Origin: Silurus meridionalis
Taxonomy: Eukaryota; Chordata; Actinopteri; Siluriformes; Siluridae
Assembly (NCBI RefSeq): GCF_014805685.1
Contig: NC_060885.1
Span: 26,383,132-26,447,131 of the forward strand
DNA length: 64,000 nt
Direction: 5' to 3'
Part shown: positions 1 to 10,504 of the stretch, piece after piece
Layout of the letters: each line of letters begins with the position of its first letter
Position numbering within the stretch: the stretch's first letter is position 1
The notes under the pieces: generated by a model
Databases searched by the model: none
The model's input: the letters and a program-made list of their open reading frames with translations, nothing else
Told to the model about the DNA's origin: nothing
Made by a program: the position numbers and the translations under genes

Positions 1-720
1 GGAGCGGAGCCGAGCTCTCGTCAGGGACCTGGAGCGAAGCCGAGCTCTCATCAGGGACCTGGAGCGAAGAGGAGCTCTCGTCAGGGACCGGGAGCGGAGC
101 CGAGCTCTCGTCAGGGACCTGGAGCGAAGCCGAGCTCTCATCAGGGACCTGGAGCGAAGAGGAGCTCTCCTGGAAGCCTAGGAGCGGAGAGGGAGCCACC
201 TGGAAGCCTAGGAGCGGAGAGGAGCTCGCCTGGGGACCCTGGAGCGGAGAGGAGCTCGCCGGGAGGTCCTGGGACGAAGCCGAGTTCCTTTCCGGACTCT
301 GGAGCGGAACCGAGCTCTCGGGGACTTTTTGGAGCGGAACCGAGCTCACGGAGGTCCGGGGACGGAACGGAGCTCTCACGGAGGTCCGGGGATGGAACGG
401 AGCTCTCCCGGAGGTCCTGGGATGGAACGGAGCTCTCACAGAGGTCCTGGGATGGAATGGAGCTCTCACGGAGGTCCTGGGACGGGACGGAGCTCTCACG
501 AAGGTCCTGGGATGGGATGTAGCTTTCTTCAGGACCCTGGAGCGGAAAGGAGCTCTCTTCGGAGACCTGGAGCGGAGCTGAACCAACCCAAAGGTTTTGG
601 AGCAGGATGGAGAGCTCCTGGAGGTCCTGGAAGGAAACAGAGCCAGCCTGGATATCCTGGAGCACAGCGGAGATCCCTTGGAGGACCCTTGGAGGACCTT
701 CTTTTTTTTGCGGTCCAATA
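1..720. repeat. 30-bp GC-rich minisatellite, about 24 units
   Basis: The sequence is a continuous array of 30-bp units built around GGAGCGGAGCCGAGCTCTCG and variants. The unit start recurs every 30 bases from base 1, and the array continues off the left edge. Units diverge gradually from left to right (TCAGGGACCT-type, then GGAGGTCCTGGGA-type). Because 30 is a multiple of three, frames on both strands stay open across many units. Frame 1 reads GAEPSSRQGP-like decapeptides until a stop near 520. This is best read as a minisatellite rather than a gene, although a repetitive exon entering from the left cannot be excluded. Confidence 0.85.
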
Positions 721-1061
721 ACAACATCCACGGTGCGTTATGGAGCAAGCGCGCCGCGGAGGAAGCGACAGAGAAGCGTTGATAGTCCGAGGTGCGCTGG
801 GGAAGGTAAACGCAGCCGTGAAGTGAGCGAGGAGCCCGGGAGGAGAAGGTATGTAGCGGGAGCAGCATACACACGACCACACACCACCATGAACCTACAC
901 GACCACGCATGAACATACAATAACAGACGGGGAGTGTGGGTGAGTGAGGGATATAATGGCGGTGTGATGCGTGAGTAGATGGGAGTCAGGTGTTCCCCAT
1001 GAAGCCCGATTGCGAGCAGCTCTGTATATATACTGTTCCTATATATATATACACACACACA
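721..1061. other. GC-rich unassigned sequence
   Basis: Non-repetitive, moderately CpG-rich sequence between the minisatellite and a Tc1 element, ending in short (TA) and (CA) runs at about 1025-1060. Only short overlapping open frames are present, without recognisable domains. No gene is called. Confidence 0.5.
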
Positions 1062-2082
1062 CAGTTGAAACCAGATATTTACATACACTTCAGAAAAAAA
1101 CACAAAAACTTTTATTTCTTTACTGTCATACATTAAATCAGAGTAAACTTTTTCTGTTTAAAATCAATAAACATTATCATATTTTTTGCATTTGTTAAAT
1201 ATCAGAATCAAGCGAGGGAGAATTATTATGTATTTTTATTATCACTTTCATCAAAGTCAGAAGTATACATACACTAAATTTAACGTGCCTTTAAACAAAA
1301 AAATAAACTCCAGATGATTCCATTCTGAGCTTAAGAAGCCTCTGATAGGTTAACTGATTCCATTTGAGTTAATTGGTAGCACACCTGTGGATGCATATAA
1401 AGGCACAGAAACAAAGAGCCTCTTTCTTTGCCATCATGGGAAAATCAAGAAAAATCCACCAAGACATCAGAAAAAGAATTGTTGAACTCCACAAGTATGG
1501 CTCATCCTTAGGTGAAATTTCCAGATGCCTGAAGGTCCCACGTTCATCCGTTCAGACAATAATACGCAAGTATAAAAAACATGGGAATGTACAACCATCA
1601 TACCGCTCAGGAAGGAGACGGATTCTAAATCCCAGAGAGGGGCAATGACCCCAAAGCATACCTCCAATGGGCAATGACCCCAAGCATACTTCCAAATAAG
1701 TTATAAAGTGGCTTAAGGACAACAAATTCAATGTATTGGAGTGGACATCACAAAGCCCTGATCTCAATCCCATAGTCAATCCCAAAATTTGTGGGCGGCA
1801 CTGAAAAGGCGAGTGCGAGCAAGAAGGCCTACAAACCTGACCCAGTTACACCAGTTCTGTCAAGAGGAGTGGGCCAAAATTCCAGCAAACTATTGTAGAA
1901 AGCTTGTGGAAGGATACCCAAAACGTTTGACCCAAGTGAAACAGTTTCGGGGCAATTCCACCAAATACTAAGGAAGTGTATGTATACTTCTGACTTTGAT
2001 GAAAGTGATAATAAGTGATAATAAAAATACATAAAAATTCTCCCTCGCTCGATTCTGACATTTAACAAATGCAAAAAATATG

Positions 2083-2083
<1 letters not shown>
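1062..2083 (+). mobile_element. Tc1-like transposon relic with IR/DR ends, right end truncated
   Basis: The left end begins CAGTTGAAACCAGATATTTA, resembling the termini of Sleeping Beauty-type Tc1 elements. A second copy of the motif ending CATACACT lies inside the left arm near 1258-1275. The right arm (about 1975-2083) is an inverted copy of the inner left arm (about 1180-1275), which is the IR/DR layout. The outermost right repeat is missing: the homology stops at about 2083 where a (TA)n tract begins. The interior holds a deleted transposase gene. Non-autonomous. Confidence 0.8.
1436..1971 (+). pseudogene. Tc1-like transposase, internally deleted
   Basis: The N-terminal part starts MGKSRKIHQDIRKRIVELHK and contains the paired-like helix-turn-helix typical of Tc1 transposases (IVELHK..GSSLGEISRCLKVPRSSVQTIIRK). 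At about 1640 the frame jumps directly to sequence from the last third of the protein (a [16 protein letters not shown] motif near 1735-1770, then EEWAKIPANYCRKLVEGYPK to the end at 1971). The central catalytic region with the first two DDE aspartates is deleted. The gene cannot encode an active enzyme. Family assignment is firm from the HTH and the SPDLNP motif. Confidence 0.85.

Positions 2084-2087
<4 letters not shown>

Positions 2088-2152
<65 letters not shown>
2088..2152. repeat. (TA)n microsatellite
   Basis: About 32 uninterrupted TA dinucleotides directly abut the truncated right arm of the Tc1 relic. Tc1 elements insert at TA, so the tract may have grown at the target or excision site (inference). 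Confidence 0.95.
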
Positions 2153-2155
<3 letters not shown>

Positions 2156-2500
2156 TATACCTATGTCAGCAGTATGGGGTGTCTAGCTCTACCATAAGCA
2201 CCTACCATTTACGATACGGTACTGTATTTTTATTAATTTATCTTTATTTTTATTATAGTATTTTATTATTTTATTATTAATAATGTATTTATGTCAATAC
2301 AGTAATTTGCGGTGTATTTGTTTGTTAAAAAAATAGACTACAAATACTTTTTATGTACAGAAATAAGCGATTAAATGAGGTCTCAAAACGGATTAAACCA
2401 CTTTTACATTCATTCTTATGGAGAAAATTTATTTGAACGTACGAGCCAATGAACCTACAAGCAATTTTCACAAACAAATTATGCTCGTCTAACAGGGTTT

Positions 2501-2502
<2 letters not shown>

Positions 2503-2540
<38 letters not shown>

Positions 2541-2543
2541 TAT

Positions 2544-2600
<57 letters not shown>
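2503..2600. repeat. (AT)n followed by (GATA)n microsatellites
   Basis: An (AT)n run at about 2503-2535 is followed by about 13 GATA/TAGA tetramers at about 2545-2600. Confidence 0.95.
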
Positions 2601-2602
<2 letters not shown>

Positions 2603-3258
2603 TACACTGTATATTATTTACTTTAAGAATATCGGGACATGAAGCTAAAATAATAATCCACTGACCTCAAACACAAATATCTTCAACACAAGCCTAGAAA
2701 ATTAACCTGTTTCAATACTTTTACAAAGTGCATGTAAAGATTCCGGACAGCAATGTTGCATGAATCAAGCGAAATAAAAACGAGGCTTATTTGATCTAAT
2801 CTCACAATATATTTACTGTAACAGCTCAGGCTGAAAATATTAAATCAAAAATTCATGTATTACAATACAATATATTCAGCTCCATCAGTGGAGTGCAGAG
2901 TCAGTTTCCTTCAGAAAGTGCAATGGTATAAACAATAAATTCATGACACACAAAGCATATACTGGTTATTGGTTATATAGTAATCATTTATTACTAAGAA
3001 AAGCAACAGCTCTGTAGCTGCAAAGCTCCAGATGCAGCATTGCAGAAACAAATCCATTTGAATAAATGTATACATAAACATCACTGCAACAAATAAATCA
3101 ATCAGAAATGGGGATTTGAATTGTTCTGGAACTGCTTCCTACACACTCCTGCTCAAATAATTAAGTAGAAATATAGTGCACATTATAATTTACATTTAGT
3201 TTCTGATAGTTATTTAATTTTGCTTAATAAATACATTTCAAAACATGTTAATAAACTA
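2601..3258. other. AT-rich intergenic sequence
   Basis: Nothing recognisable was seen: no open frame of note, no tandem repeat and no terminal inverted repeat. Confidence 0.5.
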
Positions 3259-3352
3259 CAGTTTATGGCCAAAAGTTTGTAGACATCTGAAAATTAGACT
3301 GATATGTGCTTTTTGAATATCTTCTTTTTTCAGCTTCTCCCACTGGGGATCG

Positions 3353-4190
3353 CTACAGCGGATCATCCTTCTCGATTCCCCGTCTTTTACGCCTGCCTCT
3401 TTTACACCAACTACCTGTACGGCTTCCCTCACCACATCCATAAACCTTCTCTTTTGGCCTTCTTCTTTTCCTTCCTCCTGGTGGCTCCAGTCTCATTATT
3501 CTCTTACCAATATACCCCATGTCCCTCCTCTGCACATGTCCAAACCATTTCAATCTCGCCTCCCTCACCTTGTCTCCAAAACGTCCTACATGTGCTGTCC
3601 CTCTAAGAAACTCATTTCTAATCTTGTCCATCCTCGGCACTCCCAATGAAACCCTTAACATCTTCATCTCTGCTACCTCCAGCTCCACCTCCTGTTTTTT
3701 ACTCAATGCCACCATCTCTAAACCATACAACATCGCAGGTCTCACCACATTCCTATAAACTTTCCCTTTCACTCTTGGAGATACCCTTCTATCACAAATC
3801 ACTTCTGCCACTCTTCTCCACCCACTCCATCCTGCCTGCACTCTTTTCTTCACCTCTTTAAAACACTCTCCATTAATTTGCACTGTTGATCCCAGGTACC
3901 TGAACTCCTCCACCTTCTCCACCTCTTCTCCCTGCAACTGCACCACTCCACTGTCCTTCCTCTCATTCACATACATGTACTCTGTCTTACTCCGACTGAC
4001 TTTCATTCCCCTTCTCTCCAGCACATATCTTCACCCCTCCAGGCTCTTCTCAACCTGCTCCCTACTCTCACCACAAATAACAATATCATCCGCAAACATC
4101 ATAGTCCACAGAGACTCCTGTCTGACCTCGTCCGTCAACCTGTCCATTACCACTGCAAACAAAAAAGGGCTCAGAGCAACTCCTTCTGAC
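3353..4190 (-). pseudogene. RTE LINE reverse transcriptase, C-terminal part
   Basis: On the minus strand this reads late RT and C-terminal sequence: the FADDIVIC active-site box near 4080-4100, then EKVEEFRYLGSTVQ and VRPAMLYGLEMVALSKKQE. It ends with the zinc-binding-like tail LKWFGHVQRRDMGYIGKRI followed by a PGGRKRRRPK basic stretch. Frameshifts and an upstream deletion break the gene. The endonuclease domain is absent from this piece. Confidence 0.8.
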
Positions 4191-4262
4191 CTTCTCTATA
4201 CTTCTCCATCAACATTCTCAAAGCAAATATTGCACTTGTGATGCTCTTCCTCGGCATGAAAC

Positions 4263-6167
4263 CATAATGCTTAATCCTAAATTTTATCAGAATGTGGACC
4301 AGAGGAGAAAACATGCTGGATGTTGTTTACACAAACATTCGGGGCGCATACCGTGCAAAGCCCCTTCCCCACCTCGGTTACTCAGACCACATCTCTGTTA
4401 TGCTGATCCCAGCATACAGACCACTCAGCAGGCGTTCAAGACCAGCTCGAAAGCAGTTGAGAACCTGGCCAGCAGGATCCATGTCTGCTCTCCGGGACTG
4501 CTTTGAATGCACTGACTGGGACATGTTCAGGGAAGCTGCAACCAACTGCGATTTCATCAACTTGCAGGAGTACACGTCCAACCAGAAGCCGTGGATGACC
4601 ACCAAGGTGCATGTGCTGCTAAAAACAAGAGACTCCGCCTTCAGAGCTGGGGACAAGACAGCCTTAAAAACAGCAAAGGCCAAACTGTCCCGTGCCATCA
4701 GAGAGGCGAAGCGCGCACACGCCAAGAGAATTCACGGCCACTTCCAGGACAGCGGAGACACAGGGCAGGGCATACAGGCGATCACGAACTACAAGACAAC
4801 ATCACCTGCTTGTCACCATGATGCCTCCCTCCCAGATGCGCTGAACAACTTCTACGCACGGTTTGAGGTACAGAATAATGTGAAGGCGAGGAAGACCACC
4901 CCTCCTCCTAGTGACCAGGTGCTCTGTCTAACCACAGCTGAAGTGAGGAAAACTCTATGCAGAGTTAACCCACGGAGGTCTGCTGGACCAGACAACATTC
5001 CTGGCAGAGTGCTCAGGGAATGTGCACAACAGCTAACGAATGTCTTCACTGACATCTTCAACATCTCTCTGAACAGCACCATTGTTCCTACATGCCTCAA
5101 GACGACGACTATCATTCCCATGCCAAAGAAGTCTATTGTTCCCTGCCTCAATGACTATCGTCCCGTTGCACTCACACCCACTGTGATGAAGTGCTTCAAG
5201 AGGCTTGTCATGAGCACCTCAAGACACAGCTTCCACCCGCATTGGACCCCATGCAGTTCACGTATCGTCCAAACCGCTCCATAGACGATGCCATCTCCAC
5301 AACCCTCCATCTGGCCCTCAACCACCTAGACAACAACGACTTATGTACGGATGCTGTTCATAGACTTCAGCTCAGCATTCAACACGATCGTCCCTCAGCA
5401 CCTGATTGAGCAGGTGAGCCTACTGGGCCTAAACACCCCCCTCTGTGACTGGATCCTGGACTTGGGAGACCTGGGAGACCTCAGTCAGTCCGGATCGAAA
5501 ACAGCATCTCCAACACACTGAGCACTGGAGTCCCTCAGGGCTGTGTGCTCAGTCCACTGCTGTTCATTCTGCTGATTTTTGACTGTGTAGCAATGCACAG
5601 CTCAAATGATATCATCAAGTTCGCTGATGACACGACCGTGGTGGGTCTCATCAGCAAGAACGATGAGTCAGCATACAGAAAAGAGGTGCAACGGTTAACA
5701 GCCTCTTGTGAAGCCAACAACCTGTCTCTGAATGTGGACAAAACTAAAGAGATGGTTATTGACTTCAGGAGAACACAGAGTGACCATTCTCCACTAATCA
5801 TTGATGGATCTTCAGTGGAGATCGTCAAAAGCACCAAATTCCTTGGTGTTCACTTGGTGGATAACCTCACCTGGTCACACAACACCAGCTCGCAAGACCC
5901 TACAGAGGATAGTGAGGACGGCTGAGAAGATCATCACAGTCTTTCTCCCCTCTATCATGGACATATACAATACACGCTGCATCCGCAAAGCCAACAGCAT
6001 TGTGGATTACCCCACACACCCGTCACACACGCTTTTCACTCTCCTACCACCAGGGAAGCGGTCCTGAAGCATTTGGGCCACCACATCCAGACTGTGCAAC
6101 AGCTTCTTCCCTCAAGCCATCAAGCTACTAAACACACAACTGAATTGAACTGAACTGAACTGAACTG

Positions 6168-6170
<3 letters not shown>
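4263..6170 (+). mobile_element. Rex1-like (CR1/L2-group) non-LTR retrotransposon, 5'-truncated
   Basis: Sense-strand LINE lying inside the RTE relic. It covers the C-terminal end of the endonuclease domain through RT to a 3' tail of GAACT repeats (6141-6170). The clade name rests on overall similarity to fish Rex1/Babar-type proteins, so L2 or CR1 assignment is possible. Two related copies on the minus strand lie at 38240-39854 and (a different subfamily) 42655-45300. Confidence 0.8.
4292..6067 (+). pseudogene. Rex1-like endonuclease-RT polyprotein, broken
   Basis: The reading starts in the endonuclease C-terminus ([21 protein letters not shown]). It continues through the linker ([20 protein letters not shown]) into RT ([38 protein letters not shown]). 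Frameshifts at about 5190-5200, 5330-5410 and 5540 move the frame. The second half contains the catalytic FADDTTVVGLISKNDES box near 5620 and VDKTKEMVIDFRRTQ. The thumb/C-terminal segment from about 5890 is deleted to TLQRIVRTAEKII, then RKANSIVDYPTHPSHTLFTL. Not functional. Confidence 0.85.

Positions 6171-6214
<44 letters not shown>
6171..6214. repeat. (CA)n microsatellite
   Basis: About 22 CA units immediately follow the GAACT tail of the Rex1-like LINE. Confidence 0.95.
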
Positions 6215-6218
<4 letters not shown>

Positions 6219-7435
6219 CTGTGTGACTGATCTGTACAAACCGGACTTAACACACAATCGGTACAAATCCTTTTCTCCTTTCTTAGTGTCCAACTTTTCA
6301 TACAGATCCTCATATGTCTTTTTCTTGGCTTTTGCCACATCCCTCTTTACCTGTTGCCGCATCTCCTTGTACTCCTGTCTACTTTTCTCTTTACTCTGTC
6401 AATCCCAATTCTGTTTTGCCAACCTCTTTCTCCTTATGTTCTCCTGCACTTCCTCATTCCACCACCACATCTCTTTGTCTTCCTTTCTATTTCCAGATGT
6501 CACACCAAGTACCTTTCTAGCTGTCTTCCTTATCACTTCTGCAGTAGTTGCCCATTCCAGCACCTCTTCACCACCACCAAGCCCCTGTCTGAACTCTTTC
6601 TTGCATCTCATACTACAGTCTTACTCCTTCAGTTTCCATTATGTTATTCTTCTTTCAGTCCTCACTCTTCTCCTCTTCTTCTTTACCTCCAAAACCATCC
6701 TACAGACCACCATCCGATGCTGTCTAGCTACACTGTCACCGGCCAACATCTTTCAACTAGTCTTCAATCATAGTCCACCTGTGTGCACCTTCCTCCACTC
6801 TTATACGTCACCCTATGATCCTCCTTCTTCTTAAAATATGTATTCACCACTGCCATTTCCATCCTTTCAGCAAAATCTACCACCATCTGTCCTTCCACAT
6901 TCCTCTCCTTAAGGCCATACCTACCTATCACCTCCTAATCACCTCTGTTTGCTTCACTTACATGCCCATTAAAGTCTGCCCCAATCACCAATCGTGCATT
7001 CCTAGGTACACCTTCTACCACTCCATCTAACTCACTCCATCTAACTCAATAAACATCCTATTCCATATTTTGTCTCCATTTGCTGTCACAATTACCTTTA
7101 CTCTTCTGGAAAGATATTCCATAGATTTTCAAGTGTGCTTGTGGAGATTTGTGAAGATTTGTTGTAAAGTCAGGTACTAATGGTGATTTAAGGAAGCTCG
7201 AGATGCAGGCAGCATTCCAATTTATATGTTCAATAGAGTTGCAGTAAGAGCTCTCTAGCAAGAGATCTTCCACTCCAACCCATGTGAAGCAGATCTTCAT
7301 GGAGTTGGCTTTGTGTCCAGAAGCATTGTCTTGCTGAAACAGGTTTGGGTCTCCTAGTTCAAGTAAAGGCTAAATTTCATGTACAGCATCCAAAGACATG
7401 GAGGAAACATAAATGGGAAGAGGTAACAGATCTCA

Positions 7436-7690
7436 CCAGCCAGAAAACAAAAACAAGAAGATCTCTACATTCATTGCCACTCAGATGATGTTCCTTACTT
7501 TCTTTTGGTTTTTCTCAAGCTTTTTCCATCTCAGGGAGTTTTCCTTTCCACAGTCACCACTGGCGCGCTAATTAGGGATAACCTTAAAGGCAATAACAGA
7601 TAAATTCAAGATTTATAACCTCCTTATATATGTAAAGCTGCTTTGGGACAATGTCCATTGTTAAAAGTGCTGTACAAACAAAACTGTATA
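7436..7690 (+). repeat. Tail repeat (AATTG-tailed family), 3' end copy
   Basis: From about 7527 the sequence carries the family hallmarks: CTCAGGGAGTTTTCCTTTCC, CATTAGGG-like spacer (here AATTAGGGATAACC), GTAAAGCTGCTTTGGGACAA and TGTTAAAAGTGCTGTACAAA. The same block occurs many times in this window on both strands, often ending in AATTG/TTGAA pentamers. It looks like the 3' end of a non-LTR retroelement (inference). Nothing was recognised between 7436 and 7526. Confidence 0.7.
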
Positions 7691-8522
7691 TAATATGTTT
7701 TTTTTTTGTCCAAGAATTTTATTGCAAAATTGCACTTTTATAATTTATAACAATAACATCCCACCCACCCCAACAATTCCAAACCAGAACAATATGAAAA
7801 CATATGACATATGAAAAAGGTTCAACTACAAAATTAAAAGAGGAAGAGAAAATAAATAAAAATAAATAAAAATAAAAACAACAAAAATAAAGGGGATTAC
7901 ATAAATTAAACAAATAATAATACAAAAATTACCCCTCAAAGTAGTAATGGAGAAAATAAAAGAATTATACCTCCCCTCAGTCTACCTCCAGGATACATAC
8001 AAAAACTGAATATAATTTAATTGAAATATACATCTACAGGAAGTCCAGCCCTCCAGACCTATCCTTTATGGACGAGACACAGAAATCCTCTAAAACTCAG
8101 GAAACTGAAGATGATTTTCTGAGAACCTGTCTGTCAATGTGTACTCTGTGAATCACTGTGGAGTCAGTGTGGTGTTTTCATGCAGAACAGTGATTCTGCA
8201 ACACAGAATTAATTATGCTAATCACAGCATTGATGTACCTGTTGTTTAATCTCCGCATATCTAATGACACTAACACAGAGTCAGAATTTACAGACTCCTG
8301 GTCTGTGGTGTGGTAGAAAGTCATTGAATCGTTAGGAATATTCTAGTGCTATGAAGAGTTTTCGTTCATTAGTAAGAATGTGAGGAGATTAATTGCTAAC
8401 GAGCATGTGGGTGCTAACGAGCATCTCTGCTAATGACCTTCTGATGAAATGCACCACAGCTGCCCTTCTTCACTATTATTTACATTTTATATGGAATTAA
8501 TTCTTTAACAAGCCTTTGTGTC

Positions 8523-8525
<3 letters not shown>
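7691..8525. other. AT-rich unassigned sequence
   Basis: Begins with a T-run and A-rich stretches (7700-7980), then unique sequence. No gene or named repeat was recognised. Confidence 0.5.
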
Positions 8526-8573
<48 letters not shown>

Positions 8574-8694
8574 AGTTGTGTTTGTGTGTGTGGTGGAGTT
8601 CTTTATCTCATAAACAAGAAATCTTTAGAATTAATTAAATTACCGTGAATTCAGTGTTTTACATTCATTATTATTGTCCTTCTTCCAAACACTG

Positions 8695-8763
<69 letters not shown>
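8526..8763. repeat. (GT)n and (CT)n microsatellites
   Basis: (GT)n at about 8526-8570 and a long pure (CT)n at about 8698-8762, separated by about 130 bp of unique sequence. Confidence 0.95.
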
Positions 8764-8766
<3 letters not shown>

Positions 8767-9119
8767 TTTCACTCTGTAATTAATGTTTAGTAGCCAGCAC
8801 AGCCAGGTTACCATGACGACAGGCCACTGTTGTCCCAGACCTGAGTCCCATACTGACGCACTGAACAGTAGTGCACATTCGAGCAGCTCTGTGAGGTTCC
8901 TGTGGATGTAACACTGTTTTCAGTGCTGTGTGATTTGGGACAGAGCCCACATAGGGAAAACATGGAACATTATTACACTAAAACAAAAAGGTTCTTTAAA
9001 AAACTCTTTAAGTGAAATGAAGCGGTCTGCTGTAAGGGTTCTTTGTATAAGGTTTTTTAGTGGCATTACTGTGTTCATTCCTCACATGATCAAGGACTTG
9101 TCCTGGCCTGCCTCTTAAC
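8764..9119. other. Unassigned sequence
   Basis: No open frame with recognisable domains and no repeat structure were seen. Confidence 0.45.
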
Positions 9120-9485
9120 GAGGATATCTGCAATTGGAGGCCACTCTGTGCAGCTGGGAATGGTTAAAGGCCGGGGAATTCATGAAATTACGAAGCAACA
9201 CAAAACATATGAGAATGGATTTAGACTGTACTTGTTGTCAACAGTCTGCTACACTGACTCAGGACTACAGGTTTCATTTGACACACTTGGTCACAATCAC
9301 TACACACCTAATAAATGGACAATTGGGACCCACCCAGATGAGGATGAGTTCCCGATTGAGTTTCTCCAAAGGTTCTTTCTCATACCATCTCAGGGAGTAT
9401 TTCCTTCACACAGTAACTACCGGCTCACTTATTAGGGGCAAACTCTACAAATAAAAATGAATTTCATTGAATTTCATTGACTTTC
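9120..9485 (+). repeat. Tail repeat (AATTG-tailed family), longer sense copy
   Basis: Runs from GGAGGCCACTCTGTGCAGCT through CACCCAGATGAGGATGAGTT, CATCTCAGGGAGTATTTCC and a CTCACTTATTAGGGGC spacer. It ends in ATGAATTTCATTGAATTTC-type pentameric tail sequence. The block order matches the antisense copy at 62945-64000. No intact coding sequence was seen, and the short open frames are incidental. Confidence 0.7.
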
Positions 9486-9585
9486 ACACAGAATAACAAG
9501 AAAATATCAAAGCACTCTATTCTCAAACTAATATTTACTTATACTTATTTATATATATTATATTTATTCTTGCCCCTGGTGACCC

Positions 9586-10393
9586 TGTGAAGCTAAGACG
9601 CGAACCGAAACCGTGACTTTAAATCCGAGGAATTGGCGAAACTGCGGACCTGAATTAATTAGACGGAGAATACCGAGTGCCGAGAAGGGTCGGAAAATGC
9701 CGAGTGACGCGGAAGAAAAACTCGCATGGCAGGTGCACGCACGCGGATTCAGAATGCAGTGAAATTTGGAAATGCGATGAGAGGGAAAACGCATCAGCAA
9801 ATGGTCACCTCAGGGACACTGATGGTATGAAGAAGTCTCTATCTAAAGACTAATTGCCACTAAATTTTGTGTTATTTTATTTTAATAATGTGCAATACGG
9901 AGAATAGTTGTGTATTGGTTAATATCTAAATGTACGGTACATAGTTTGTGTTCTTAAAGAAATACAAAGTGCGGACATACCACTTGTTTGTTTAAATAGA
10001 ATACCTAGTATATTAATGCTCTGCTTAAATAACGGCTGAAACAAGCTAGTATGCAAATGAAGAGTTTGTTTGACATCGAGGCAGTTTATATGGGACAATC
10101 TCTGTTTATGTTAGGTTTGTTTACCGATAAGTGAATGCCTATCTTTATTAGCATTATTTTATTCATTTTATTTTGCTTTGTTTCCTTTTGTTTTGTGTTT
10201 CCTTCTTCAAGGTTGTCAACCTAATTCACTCTGCTTGAGCTGAATTGAACAATCTCTGTAAGCCTGTACAAACTACCAAATACAAGAGCTAAAAAGTGAT
10301 TTGGAGTTGTTCCCTGTGTCCCCTGTTGTTGATTAATGCTCTTTTCGAGTTAGAAGCAGATACTGATGTGTAAAATTCCCACATAACTCGACA
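9586..10393 (+). repeat. BEL/Pao 5' LTR
   Basis: Starts TGTGAAGCTAAGACGCGAAC and ends CCCACATAACTCGACA, matching the 3' LTR over its length. It should contain the promoter (family knowledge). I did not find a convincing TATA box by eye. Confidence 0.95.
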
Positions 10394-10504
10394 GTTGACA
10401 ACCAAATGTGTAGCGGCGAAGACGAAAAGATCAACGGCTTAGAAAAGTCCAAAGACAAAGTGCTGCTGACACATAGGAGTTAAGTGAATCACATATAAAG
10501 CAAA

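Larger units (their letters stand above)
3318..7045 (-). mobile_element. RTE-clade LINE relic, interrupted by a Rex1-like LINE
   Basis: Pieces at 3318-4262 and 6244-7045 align on the minus strand with the full-length RTE copy at 53946-57066 (its 3' end to about 55085, then about 55600-56430). The 3' end shows the family signature next to GGGGATCGCTACAGCGGATC. Compared with the full copy, about 200 bp of the RT region is deleted (between about 4170 and 4185 here). About 500 bp is also missing where the Rex1-like LINE 4263-6170 sits. The 5' end is truncated. Confidence 0.8.
3259..7435 (-). mobile_element. Tc1-like element split by a LINE insertion
   Basis: The left piece (3259-3317) starts after a TA with CAGTTTATGGCCAAAAGTTT, a typical Tc1 terminus, and runs to GTGCTTTTTGAATATC. 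The right piece (about 7046-7435) resumes with CATCCTATTCCATATTTTGT and continues through degraded antisense transposase sequence (TCTTCTGGAAAGATATTCC; a CTTCATGGAGTTGGCTTTGTG region). The 3.7 kb between the pieces is an RTE LINE. The right terminal repeat was not found. Continuity across the gap is inferred from memory of related fish Tc1 sequences. Confidence 0.6.

Noticed and set aside
1..720. Possible CRISPR-like direct repeats
   Set aside because: Units are contiguous with no unique spacers, and the context is a vertebrate genome.
141..731. Long open frames on both strands within the first 730 bp
   Set aside because: They follow from a 30-bp tandem unit (a multiple of three); no domain and no splice context supports a gene.
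4267..4506. A small separate plus-strand frame overlapping the Rex1-like gene
   Set aside because: It is in a different frame from the recognised endonuclease-RT reading and has no domain.
6223..6834. A 203-residue plus-strand open frame
   Set aside because: It is antisense to the RTE fragment at 6244-7045, with a composition matching the shadows at 55600-56100.
10394..10411. tRNA primer-binding site after the BEL/Pao 5' LTR
   Set aside because: The bases after the LTR do not begin TGG and no tRNA 3' end was recognised, so it is not called.
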